Shown: positions 10,900 through 21,693 of the stretch, in pieces
Numbering within the stretch: the stretch's first letter is position 1
Layout: every line of letters begins with the position of its first letter
NCBI GenBank assembly: GCA_032358255.1
Contig: JAULBX010014537.1
Coordinates: 1-64,000 of the forward strand
DNA: 64,000 nt
Reading direction: 5' to 3'
DNA from: Heterotrichella gracilis
Lineage: Eukaryota > Sar > Xanthophyceae > Tribonematales > Xanthonemataceae
Notes under the pieces: model-generated
Told to the model about the DNA's origin: nothing
Database searches by the model: none
Seen by the model: only the letters and a program-made list of their open reading frames with translations
Made by a program: the position numbers and the translations under genes

Positions 10900-12729
10900 G
10901 CAGCCGGGCAGGAGTGTAGGGCATGCGGGGGCTTAAACGCCAAGTGGTGGCAACCCAACCCTTTGCATGGGACTGCTGCAGAAGCAAGGGGCCGTACAGA
11001 CCCGTGCTTGAGGGGGGGATGGTTTGGAGCGACGGCAGGCAAAGCAATGGTTCGCGCGTCCGAGGCATTGCAGTGGTTGAGGGTGGAGTATACTATCCCG
11101 GGGCAGGGAACCACGTTGGACTGCTGTCTGGCTGGGCTGTAGTGACAAGAATGCGCTAACTCATGCTCTGCACCTTGACAAGGCTGTGCAGCGTGTGGTG
11201 TGGTGGGCTGTGCACTTATGAAGTGCTTGTGTTGTGCTGTCAGACATTTTTGCTCGTTCCTCTGATCCCTCGAACCGTTGTCGAAGCTTTGAACTGCTGA
11301 AGGACTTAGAGAACAGTTGGGTTTGAGAACACATTTCACCTTGGCAGCTTGGGCGTCAGTGGCAGCCAACAGTTGTTGCATTGCCCAAAAAAATATTTTG
11401 AGGACAGATACTTTGCTTTGATGTGCACTGCTTGTTGGAACCAAACGTGCAAGCAACGCTAGGGGTTTCAAACTGATTTTAAACCAGCCAGAAGTTTGCA
11501 CCGCGTGTGCCAGAAGTTTGCACCGCGCCTGCCGGTTTGATACCTATGCTCCCCTGTAAACCTTAGCAGGAGATTGCTGTTGGCTGACACCTCTCAGTCG
11601 TTTCCACGAGGTCCGAGTGGTCCCTTGCGTGCCATCAGGTGGTGTGAGCAATGCATGCATGCATCTGGAACACGCACCAATTCGGCAGTCGACTGGTGTG
11701 AACACTACCTGGCAGACTGATGTCAACAACATTTCACGCTCCTCCTAACGTCAACATGGTAGTCTGATGTGTCCGGTGCACTGCGCCAGCGTTCTGTTTG
11801 TAGTTGAGGAGCGTTGAGCTATGATAAACCCCTTGCTGGCCACAAAATATCCTCCACCACCCATATCCATCGCCACCCAAAGCTTGATACTTTAGTCTTT
11901 GCTGGACACTCCCTCTTGCATAGCCAGTGCCATCGTCTCTACTTCGTACTACGACCGCCCAGATCACCGTTGGACGCAGAGAGGTTTTGTTCTTGGGTTG
12001 GAGGTTTCAGTGGCACACAGGTGGGTGCTGTGTGCGAGGGTGGTATGCATACATGCGCCTGGCCAGGACACTTGGAGTGGGCGACTTCGGCTTCAAAACA
12101 GCCCTAAAGTTGTTTGTTATCCGTTGTGTGTATGCCTATCTGTCGTGTTTACCTCCATAGGTGGGTTGGGGTACACTCACCCACAACGCTTGAAGGGGCA
12201 CATCCAGTGTTTGAAGAGGCAGGCGTTCCTTATGGACAGCTGTTATACCAGTTTGTTCTTCACACCCACCCACCCAGCACGGCACCCACCCAGTGTTTGG
12301 CAACAGCACAGTGCGCATTGCAATGCATGCATCTGGTGACTCATTAGTTCGTCTAGACCAAAACCACTCCAACTACATCCAATGCAAGGGTCAGTGACTC
12401 TTTACGGGACGTTACATCTGACTATTGAATCACACCCGCGTGCAGCGTGGGGTGCGGTCAGCCTGTGTGCTATGTGTGTATCTGTGTGTCTCTGGCCTGT
12501 CACTGTGAAGCTTGTGAGCCCTTGCCCTGCCACCCACAAACCTATCCGCAAACCTAAACGTTCAAGCTACACCACACCACCTGCCACCTCGATCGCCACA
12601 CCCCCACCACCCACGTACGCCACCACGCACCCACACCACACCCTTAGACCAACACCATTACATTACCCCTGTCCCGCAGACCTCCACAGAAACCTAGAGT
12701 AGGGTTTGGGCTCAACCCTAGACAGCAGT
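10900..12729. other. Intergenic region, no gene recognised
   Basis: This spans from the 3' flank of PF16 to the start of the rhodanese gene. Frames here are short and unconserved to my eye. Positions 12530-12640 are CA/AC-rich. I see no tRNA, rRNA or clear terminal repeats. Confidence 0.4.
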
Positions 12730-15700
12730 ATGGCGTCCATCATGCAGGCGGGGCGACTCTCCCTGCACAAGTCCAGCGCCACCACCACCCCTTGCAGGCG
12801 CCAGCGGGCGGTCACCATCACATGCCAGGCGGCCAAAACCACAACTGCCCCCCCCGCCGTCCTGAACGGCAAAACCTTGAAGCCCCGAGGAGGGTTCCGC
12901 TACGACAAGGCTAACCTGAGGTGCGGCAGGGCAAAACCCTCTACACCAAAACCCTGTATGGCAACCCTAAAGCTCAAAATCCTAAAGCCTTGAAGAGTCT
13001 TCTGCTGCGAGTAAGGAAACTTAAGGCGCAGCAGGGCAGTGCCACTCACAGCATGGTATATAGGGATATACGTATCCATGCATGGTATATAGGGATATAT
13101 GTATCCATGCATGGTATATAGGGATATATGGATCCATGCATGGTATATATGGATGTATGTATCCACTGCAACCTTGCTACCCTAGCTAGACCTACAAATC
13201 ATCCTACCCAATCAGCATCATTTTATCAGCGTACCATCAGCTCCCTATGTGATGGACATTTTAATCATGTGAAATTTGAAAGGAGCTGCGCGAAAATGCT
13301 TGCTATATGTGACCCTTTTATCTCCCTAGGTGGGCGCGGGATGCGCGCATGCATAAGTTCACCAAGTATACAGTATTATCATCATTCATTAAGTGCATTA
13401 CTGCCGCGCACACAGCTACGCCCAACCGCCTCCTCAAACCCATCTAAACCCTCCCCCCTTTCAAATCTCCTAGGTGGCATGTATTGAATACCTTTCAAGT
13501 ATTCCTTCTTTGTCGCATGGACTTGTCTCAATAATGTTGTCCAGGTGGGCGCAGAACGCCCACGTGCAGGAGCCCGCCGATGACATCAGCACATCCGCTC
13601 AAGATCAGCCTCATGAAAAACTTGTATTCCCTGAGGAGGTTTTACCATGTGGAAACGCTGACACACAACGCCAACATGCGTTCTAGCAGGACAGCCAGAT
13701 GAGCCGATCAGCTGGCGCACACACAAAATACTGTGAAAATCTGGCTCCTTTTCCTATTTGCCATGGGGTTGTAAATGAAGTGATTTTCATTTTGCAGGTG
13801 GGTGAAGGACGCGCGCGTGCAGGAGTCCACCGAGTACATCAGCACGCCCCTCACCGGCTCAGCCTACGTGTTCTGGCCGGTCATGTTCATGGAGCTGGTG
13901 GCCAAGAAGCTGAAGAGCATCACGCCACAGGTGCGCCGGGTGCAGTACATTCGAGTTTGAATGCTCAGGAAAGGGCTTAGTGAGAGAGGGTAGAAAGCAG
14001 GAGAAGCCACGGTCAATGAGCATGACAGAGGGGTGTGGGGGAGGGTGTCTAGGTGTTCTGGCCAGTCATGTTCATGGAGCTGGTGGCAAAGCTAAAGAGC
14101 ATCACACCACAGGTGGGGCGGGTTAAGTGACGTAGGAAAATGATTAGTACAAAGTACTTATCTGCAGGCGTTCCACCTTTGGGATTGAGAACTGATCTGC
14201 CTTCCCTGGAAATGCCTATGCTGCATGGGGCTAGCGGCCTGTTCATCATCTATAATGAATACGAACTCTTTAAGACTAAATACAAAAAAACATCGTTAAA
14301 TTAGCGCAAAATATGTTAACATGTATTCCATTGTTCAAACAATAATTTATCTCCAGGAGGCTCCATTCTGTGTTTTTAATTACAACAGTTTGTTTTGTCA
14401 CATTGCTGTAAATGCAGTGTGAATTTCCCTTTGATGGTATATCGAAGTTGCATTTTACACTGAGATCCATGTTCGACCTCCAGGAGGCGCTCGCGCTCCA
14501 GCAGAAGGGCAAGGCTGTGCTTGTGGATGTGCGCACCAGTGGGGAGTTTGAGCGGCAGCATGCCAAGGGGGCCATATCAGTGCCGCTGTACCGCAGGGTG
14601 AAGGGGGACGGCCTATTCGACAACATCAAGAGGGTGGCCTGCGCAGCCATGTTCATCGAGGTGTGTTGTACCCCCCTTGGGGTTTAGAGTTTGGTTTTAG
14701 GGTTTGGGATTTAGGGTTCATGGAGTGGTGGCGCAGCCATGTTCATCGAGGTGTGCGTGACAGGCCCCTTGATATCTAGGGTTTAGGGTTCATGGAGGTG
14801 TGTATAGCGGCCCGTTTGGTTGTGATGTGATATTGGCATGCCCCATTGGTCGTGGTCATTCCATGGGGTCGTTTTGTACAGTCCTTGTGTGTTGCGCCTG
14901 CTTTGTTGCAGCGGCGCTTGTCACTATGAACAGGGTTGTGGTCCAACCTGACACTGGTTGACGACTCGATGAGGGTGCCGTGCATATAAATGTCTAATAT
15001 ACATCAACACCCAAACCCTAAAGAAATCTACCCTGGTCCCCAGCCACCAAGCGCAATCCTAAACCCTTGCCTCTAAACCTTGTCCCCAGACCTGCTTGCG
15101 CAATCCCGACTTTATCCAGGATGCAGCCAACCCTAAACCCTTTTGCCCAGACCTCGGAGCGCAACCCCGACTTCAACGAGGACTAGCCAATTATAAACCC
15201 TCGCTTAACCCTGCACCCTAAACTCTTGTGCCCAGGCCACCGAGCGCAACCCCGACTTGAAGGAGGATGCAGCAACCCTTCAACTCTTGCCTTTAACCCT
15301 GAACCCTAAACCCTTGTCCCCAGGCCACCGAACGCAACCCCGACTTCAACGAGGATGCGGCCAGGGCTGGCATCAAGAAGAACCAGACCATCGTGGTCAT
15401 GTGCTCCATCGGGGGCAGCCTGGAGACGGAGACCAGGAGACAGAAGCGGCCAGACTTTGAGCAGGTGGGGCAGGGACACTACCCTAGAGTTTTGCTAATA
15501 GGCTTTGGCAGGTGGGGCACTGGCGCAGAGTTGCAAGGCCGATGGCGAGGGTTTCACTGGTGGGGGGTTGGTGAATTTTGAGGGTGGAGATGGCATGGTT
15601 TAGGGTTTAGGGGAAAGTGGTTGCAATGCAGAGCGGCAAGAGAGCCATAGCGCCTCGGCTTTGGACAGTTGTGAGGGGGGATTGCAAAGCGAGGCATACC

Positions 15701-16025
15701 ACAGGGTTTACATTTGCGGCCCTGAGATCCTCCTCTAGGATCAACATTCCTGATCCAAAATCCCACTGGTGCAGGTGTGCAAGGATCCCGAGGTGCAGTT
15801 TGGACGCCACATTCTTGACCCCAAAACCCTTCCCTAGGGTTCACATTCCTGACCCAATCCCTCCTGTCGCAGGTGTGCAAAGACCCTGAGAAGCAGTTCG
15901 GCCGCGAGTCGCGCTCCCTCAAGGCCGCCTACGAGCTGTTTGAGGGGGGGTACAGGAATGTGGTGCATTTGAAGGGGGGGTGGCCGCAGTGGCGCCACGA
16001 CGGCCTGCCCACTGAGAGGAGCTGA
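12730..16025 (+). CDS. Plastid-targeted single-domain rhodanese (sulfurtransferase-like) protein
   Basis: Exons 12730-12920, 13798-13930, 14484-14660, 15324-15464, 15873-16025 join in frame to 264 residues. Residues 1-45 are rich in Ser/Thr/Arg/Ala with almost no acids, as in chloroplast transit peptides. The rhodanese fold follows: KAVLVDVRTSGEFERQHAKG (first half), then VVMCSIGGSLE with the putative catalytic Cys194, and RSLKAAYELFEGGYRNVVHL followed by KGGWPQWR at the end. Land-plant STR proteins of this layout are thylakoid- or stroma-associated; the exact substrate is unknown. An unusual 20-residue insert (about 202-222, ETRRQKRPDFEQVCKDPEK) separates the active-site loop from the last helix. 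Every intron contains decayed copies of the flanking exon boundary. Confidence 0.88.
13050..13166. repeat. 29-bp minisatellite, four copies
   Basis: Four head-to-tail units of GCATGGTATATAGGGATATA plus TGTATCCAT, with few differences, lie in intron 1 of the rhodanese gene. Each unit contains an internal near-palindrome (GGATATATGTATCC), so the array could form small hairpins. Confidence 0.9.
13322..13612 (+). repeat. Two upstream decayed copies of rhodanese exon 2 start
   Basis: Around 13330-13370 and 13545-13610 the words GTGGGCGCGGGATGCGCGCA and GTGGGCGCAGAACGCCCACG (the latter followed by TGCAGGAG and a GACATCAGCAC tail) repeat the start of the true exon at 13798 (GTGGGTGAAGGACGCGCGCG, then TGCAGGAG and TACATCAGCAC). 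The copy at 13545 keeps a preceding CAG acceptor (13542-13544) and could be a cryptic exon, although its frame does not continue into the rhodanese domain. Confidence 0.7.
14048..14115 (+). repeat. Copy of rhodanese exon 2 end with donor
   Basis: TGTTCTGGCCAGTCATGTTC, then ATGGAGCTGGTGGC, and AAGAGCATCACACCACAG|GT repeat the last 60 bases of exon 2 (ending at 13930) about 180 bp downstream. A 3-bp deletion (one Lys codon) keeps frame, and the donor is intact, so this is a plausible alternative 5' splice site. Confidence 0.8.
14722..14755 (+). repeat. Copy of rhodanese exon 3 end with donor
   Basis: GCGCAGCCATGTTCATCGAG|GTGTG occurs at the true exon end (14641-14665) and again about 92 bp downstream. 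The two are separated by TTTAGGG-like motifs. The short copy is almost identical, so this event looks recent. Confidence 0.85.
15085..15300 (+). repeat. Three tandem upstream copies of rhodanese exon 4 acceptor and start
   Basis: The junction CAG|(G/A)CC..(G)AGCGCAACCCCGACTTC recurs with first exon-like bases at about 15090, 15151 and 15236, before the real exon at 15324. Spacings are 61, 85 and 88 bp. Each copy keeps a CAG acceptor and is preceded by a CCCTAAACCCTTGTCCC-like tract. Only the last continues into the rhodanese coding frame. A fifth, analogous copy of exon 5's start lies at about 15775. Confidence 0.9.
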
Positions 16026-17588
16026 AGAGGGGGGGAATGCTGATGGAGGGGGGGGAGCTAGGGGGGGAGTCTGGGGAGTTGAAGAGGGGTGAGGGAGCTG
16101 AAGGACTGCTGTGCATCGTTCCCATGGGCAGTGGTTCTGGCTGCAGGGGAGAGGGGCCCCAAATCAGATGCCATCTATCCGCGTGCAAGCACTGAGGAAG
16201 TTCCAGGGGTAGGAAATGCACACTGTGAATTGAACTGACTTGTACTGCTTCATTTGAAGTTGGTACAGGAATGTTGTGTGTTTAGAGGGGGTTTGGTGCA
16301 GTGGCCACTGCTGTTGGCTGCCTGCCAGTGGATAGCTAATGAGATGTGATTGGGTACGTATCGAGGTGCCTGGCAGCTAAGATAAATATGCAACAGCCAG
16401 CTCGGTAGCGGATGGGGTGTCACACTTGTGGAGGGATGGTAGCATTGTGCAGACACTGATTTGATATTGATATTTGGAACTGAACAATGGATGCGGCAAT
16501 GATTGGTTCCATCCAGCGAGGACTCCATCCGCACGGATTGATCAAGCCTCGTATTAATGTGCAGCATTGCGGGGACGTAGGGCGCATTGTGCGCTTATGG
16601 GTGACACACTTAAAACAGGCCCAGCATCAGCGGCCATTTGTGCCACAGTAGGACATGCCGAGCGCTTGCATAGGCCGGCGCCGGGCAATTTACTTGGCAC
16701 TATGGCAATCTGTCACTGGGGTTTTACAATCTAATAATCTGTCAGGTGTTGCCAGCGTACTCGGCAGCGTACTGGAAATTTTGAGAAACTTTTGTGGATC
16801 TGTCAGAGCATCGATTCCATGAACTAGTCCAGTGCATATTTTTAATCCAGTACAATTCCAAACGTCTTCACGGCGAGTTTCTATTAAGTAGACAGTGTCA
16901 CGTGTCACGTGCCACTGGCACACTGTGAGTTTGTAAGTTTGCAGATGGCGCAGCCTGTGTCAGCTGATCGTGGTTACATCGTAAAACTATGCTTCAAGCT
17001 CACTAGTCTAAGGAGACATATATATATGTGTGTGTGGCCAACCAACCAACCGTTGGTTGGCAACCAGCATAGCAACTACGACAAAGGTGTTCATCATAAA
17101 TGATTATTCCGTGCAACGGGACATTTTTGAACTTAGATCTCCAATAAATATGTACCCTCACAACATGAAACGTTGCAACCAGCCTAGCAAATTTGACAAT
17201 GTCATATTAAACCGATGTGATGCACGGCTAATCCAATGTCTTTCAAAGGAGTTAATTATAAAAGGTTAGGGCAAAGGAAATTCTGCATCATTGATTTGGC
17301 TCCTGGCAAATCTAACGGCCATGATAAAAAGCGCATCTACCGGGGAAGACATCGTGACCAGCACATGAAAAGTTATTTGCAACTCAATGCACCGTGCACC
17401 TGACTGCCAACCGAGTTCATCAGTGAACCTGGGCCAGGGCCTGGCACTAACAGAAAAATTGCAACCCGAAGCTAGTGACTGCCAGTGCATGCATGCCAAA
17501 CCAGACTGGTTACAAAAGCAAACAAACAAAAGGCGTTCCAAGCCGTAATCGGCTTATTGCCCTGTGTGCCCAGACTGGTTACTAAAAT
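16026..17588. other. Intergenic region downstream of the rhodanese gene
   Basis: No coding exon recognised. It probably includes the rhodanese 3' UTR, and positions 17020-17065 contain a short dinucleotide and palindromic stretch (TATATATGTGTG, CCAACCAACCAACCGTTGGTTGG). Composition becomes more AT-rich than in the gene-bearing parts. Confidence 0.4.
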
Positions 17589-17663
17589 AGCATGGTGCTT
17601 TATCAGCATCTTTATATAAAGGTGCTTATCACCTTTATATACATGCTGATAAGCATGGTGCTT
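17589..17663. mobile_element. 51-bp fold-back element with 12-bp flanking direct repeats
   Basis: AGCATGGTGCTT occurs at 17589-17600 and again at 17652-17663. Between them lies a near-palindrome beginning TATCAGCATCTTTATATAAA and ending TATATACATGCTGATA. Terminal inverted repeats plus identical flanks suggest a tiny inserted MITE-like unit. The long 12-bp direct repeat is unusual for a target-site duplication and may instead reflect how the palindrome arose. Confidence 0.6.
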
Positions 17664-17794
17664 GTAGTATAATGCTGCTAAATCTATTCATAAGGACTGC
17701 ACATGCGCAAAATTGATAATAACTGCTACCCCCCAGGGAGCTGCAGCTGGCTGAAGATCTACCCACTGTGGAGTGTGACACCGCAAATAAGGCG

Positions 17795-18048
17795 ATGGCC
17801 CACGACTGCCTCGACACCAGTGCGCACGATAGTAATTTGCCTGTTGCACCGCCGCGGCGCTGATGGTAACCTTTTGAATCTCAATTGCATCTGTGCTGAA
17901 ACAACTGGGGGAATACCAGTTCAACAGTACTTCCCCCCAACTGTTACAACGAGATTCAATTGAGATTCAATAACTCAACAATCAGCACCGCGACGGTGAA
18001 ACGCAAATTACTACCGTGCGCACTGGTGTCCAGGCAGTCGTGAACCAT
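17795..18048. repeat. Long imperfect inverted repeat (fold-back, ~90-bp arms)
   Basis: The left arm, about 17800-17890 (starting CACGACTGCCTCGACACCAG), pairs with a right arm, about 17950-18043 (ending CTGGTGTCCAGGCAGTCGTG). The core words GAATCTCAATTG/CAATTGAGATTC lie nearest the loop. Arms diverge by scattered substitutions and small indels, indicating an old non-autonomous fold-back transposon. Confidence 0.75.
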
Positions 18049-18459
18049 CGTCATTCTAGCTGGAGTACATCCTACACTTCTAGGCTTTGGATAGCAAGGG
18101 ACCCCTGGCGGCATCAGTGGTACTGTGGCACAGCCCCAGGGGTTGACCGCTGCTGGCTGAGACGGCAGGCCAAGGCGGTGCGCTGCAAGGGAAAGTCACT
18201 TGCAACCAGATTCGGATCAAAGGCCTACTGGAGTTATCATCCCTGGCGGCCAGCAACATTAGTATTAGTGGTCTTCATATGAATATGAATAATCCAAGGG
18301 CAGTTGTCTGGCGAGGGGGACATGGCGAGGCTGTACAGCAAGGGCAATGCGTTGCCGTGATGGATAGCAAGGTAACAAGGGAGTTGGCATCAATGCAGAT
18401 TGATGGTGCATGGGCTTTCACAGGTTGTCCAATGAACCTCGCTGTGATATGTACAGGGA

Positions 18460-19490
18460 GCAAACGCACTGGGCGCTTGAGACACGCGGGCTTGCACAAA
18501 TCCCATGCTTGGAATGTGCTGAGAATTGCTTAATGGAGAGCACAAAATGACAAGGTGGTTGTCATGCGGGCTTACCTTCTGCTGCTTGACGCACATTGCG
18601 CCAGGGACCTAGCTGCAGTCTACCGTCAGGTTGATGAGCTGAGCATGGCCCCCGCCTCCTGCACAATGCACACACTAGGGTGAGAAACATGCAAGTGTTT
18701 TTAATGCACTTTCCAGGTTACAGGGCAGTTGGTATTCAGCAAAAAAATGTGGAGGATGAACGCCCTGTCCTGCCTCGAGTCTGCATCAAACTCAGCGGGG
18801 GCTGTCACCCGTATCCACAGTGATTCGCTTTAAAGAGCGAATCAGTGTGGATACTTTCTGCAGGTGCATATGGTGCGACTGGCACTGGAGTGGCTGGAGT
18901 ACAATGGCCCAAATTAAAAGAGATGGCATACCTTTGCACCGCTCATTTCGTTGCCCTTAATCTGCTGGATGAGCCCATCATTCAGTGCCGGTGTCGGTGC
19001 CCCTGCCCCTGCCTCCTGCACCGCGTGCCATCCGTATCATAAGTGAATCACACGCATGTGCAGCATGGTGTGTGTACAGCCTCGCTGTGCATGCGGCATC
19101 ACTGCAAGTGCATCATGGGAAGGATAACAAAAGCGCACAGGTATTGCCTTCAGGGTTGTTGGCCACTGGGAGGGAGTGGTGATGTGCTTGCCACATGTCT
19201 TATTGCCTGCCCTGCCGGTGCTCATGAGGTCAGTACATTAAAGATAGTCCTTGCACGACATGCTATCACTCTCTAAGCACTGGAGCAGATGTGAATGTAA
19301 ATGTGCATTGTATGCATTGCCAGTGCTGACCCAAATATGTAATGTATGTACTTAAATGTGCCAAGAAATGCATTCCCAACAATACTTGCCATCGATGCCA
19401 AGGGCTGGAGGTCGTTCAGCAGCCCCTGGTTGCTGCATGAGGAGATTCCTTGCCAGCAATGCTCGCCCTCCTCGTCATCATCCTCATCCC
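18460..19490. mobile_element. Dispersed repeat, copy 1 (decayed transposon)
   Basis: This is homologous over about 1 kb to 21694-22940. Shared anchors include GCAAACGCACT near the start, GCTTACCTTCTGCTGCT, TGGAGTGGCTGGAGT.CAATGG, CAGGGTTGTTGGCCACT, and GGCTGGAGGTCGTTCAGCAG near the end. Neither copy has a long open frame. A short frame in copy 2 (RLALEWLECNGPSYK) resembles the DUF6570-type segment found ahead of Helitron-like proteins, so the family may be Helitron-related; this is tentative. Confidence 0.6.
18811..18854. repeat. 19-bp-arm hairpin inside dispersed repeat copy 1
   Basis: GTATCCACAGTGATTCGCT and AGCGAATCAGTGTGGATAC (one mismatch) flank the 6-nt loop TTAAAG. The corresponding place in copy 2 (near 22262-22290) lacks the palindrome, so the hairpin arose or inserted after the two copies diverged. 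Confidence 0.7.
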
Positions 19491-20246
19491 CATCTGACCA
19501 TAGATGTGTGCGCAGATCTGGACTACCTGTGCCAGGTTGCCTGCCTCCCTCCAAGTGCCCACCACAGGTGCATCATATGCCTGACCTGGGTTCCAAACCT
19601 ACAGGGAACAAAGCAATTGCAGGTTCAAGACACAGGCGGGTGGCAAATGGCATTGCACAATGGCAAACAGCAAATCACCTTTGACTATACACACGAGTGC
19701 AAATGGCAAATGCAAATGCAAATGACGCCAGGCCTGGATCCACATTCGAGGAGTCAAAACGCAAATGGCAAGCATATGTGGCGGCATAGTATTAATCTCC
19801 TGGCATTGGCTTAATCTGCTCCTCCAGGCTGGGTATTTGTGCAACTACTCTTGATACACAGCATTGTGCCCCTCGCTACTTTGACAAGTATGGTATTCAT
19901 GAGAAACTGGCACCCACCAAGATTGGGTATGGCGGCGGAGGGTGCCCAAATCCAGGGTCCAAGTGTTTCTGGGGGATGCCAGGAATGCGTCCATCCCCTC
20001 CCATCCCATGCTGTCCACCTACACCTCGTTGTTAGCCACACCAAGCTGGAGGTCCATCTGGCCTGAAGTGACAAAGAAAACTAATACACTCGTGTATAAG
20101 CACAGAAGGTAAGCATATAAATCACATTAAATAAAATGAACAGATCAGTATGCATGTATTTTCTGATAAATCCTGTTATCCCAGACCTGGTCCACGCAAA
20201 TGAGGGTCAGTGCCCTGCCCAAATTTGCCAACAGCATTTTAACGGG

Positions 20247-20433
20247 CACCATTGCTATGTAGCAATGGTGTCAGCGGTGGGAGTGGCTTTCGATTTACTG
20301 CTTTACTGCATTGGTTTGCATTGTACCAAGGTGAGGAAATTGTTTGCCCGTTATATAAATTGGTTTGAATTTGTTTGCCCATAAAAATTGATTGTATTTT
20401 TTTTATTTACTTATATTTCCCTCACCTTGGTAC
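20247..20433. repeat. Two further inverted repeats
   Basis: CACCATTGCTA/TAGCAATGGTG forms a 24-bp near-perfect palindrome at 20247-20270. About 60 bp on, TGTACCAAGGTGAGGAAAT (20322-20340) is inverted at about 20414-20433 (ATTTCCCTCACCTTGGTACA), enclosing an AT-rich loop with its own repeated word TGTTTGCCC. No coding content is visible. Confidence 0.65.
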
Positions 20434-20953
20434 AGCATGACGGGCATGGCCATGACCAAGTCCGCCACCAAGCCCTTTGTGCTTCTCATGGTGTCAGCAG
20501 TGAATGTGGCCACCACCTGTGAGGAGCAGTCCTGGACGGGGTTGCCGCTCGCGTTGAATTGGGCAAACACTCCCAGCACTACACTCAATGGCCGCCACAG
20601 TTAAAACCAGATTTGCGCACACACGTGTGAGTCGCTTGACACAATGTTGTTGTGGAAGCGGTAACTATACTACCGGAGTACTTTCTGATGAAGACATACA
20701 GGGCTACAACCCTGTATAGGGTATAAAAGCAATTGGTACATTGGTTGGCCAACCAGCAACCATTTGCTTTTAATACATACATGATAATGGCATGTGTGAA
20801 ATTGGCATGAAGGACAGAAGCAATGCCATGAGCACAATATATTAAGTCCCAAAAATGGTCACGATCACACTGATGACCGACCTGGTGGTGCACTGCAACA
20901 ATTTCTGGCACTGACGTTTTTCACATTGGCAGAACCATTTCATTCATCTAAAA

Positions 20954-21064
20954 CATGACTGTTGTGCATTAGTAGCCAATGAGCAGTTATGTATAAAGCT
21001 GTTTAGTAGTTCTAGACAACTTTATACACAACTGCACATTGGCTATTAATGCACAACAGTCATG
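20954..21064. mobile_element. 111-bp fold-back element
   Basis: Arms of about 49 bp begin CATGACTGTTGTGCATTAGT and end ACTAATGCACAACAGTCATG-like on the other strand, with roughly six differences between arms and a short loop around TTTAGTAGTTCTAG. It resembles a short MITE. No clear target-site duplication beyond AT-rich flanks. Confidence 0.65.
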
Positions 21065-21693
21065 TATTACGATGCTATTTGAGAGTAGTTATGATACAGT
21101 TGTAAACACACTCAGACGCTCAACGTGCACATTGTTTGACACAATGTACATTGAGGGCGTGGGTGCGGTGTGCAAAATAGATACCATCACCAGTTGAGTA
21201 CAGGATTGAGTACCACAATGCCCATCAATGCTGCTTAGCTCCAGACGACAAAGCCGGGTACACAGCACCAGTGGAAGAAGAGGTGCATGAGCCGGTTGAC
21301 TGCTGCAGACGCCAGACCAGGCCCAGGCAATGCGCTGCAGGAAGGAGCCTCCTAACCCAGCGCAGGAGTACTCGGGGTTAAGATGCAGGCATGCTGACAG
21401 GCTGCAGTCAGCCCTAAGCTCCAACACCTGTGTCTTAGCCCCCTGCACAACGTTCCCAGCCAGAGTGAGACTTTTGCAAAGGTCATGAAGGCATTGTCAG
21501 ATGAGGTACAGGGCTCTGACAGCGTGGACATGTGACTCTCAAGTAATGGTGCATAGGGGATGAGGCAGGCCAAAAGGCGTGCAGCAACTGGGCACAGAAT
21601 CAATACAGCCAACTAGGGAAGCCTTAGTAAGGGAAGCGCCCTTGGAACTGTTCTGTGAGGTGCCGCTAACGCATCTGATGTCATGGGGTCATG

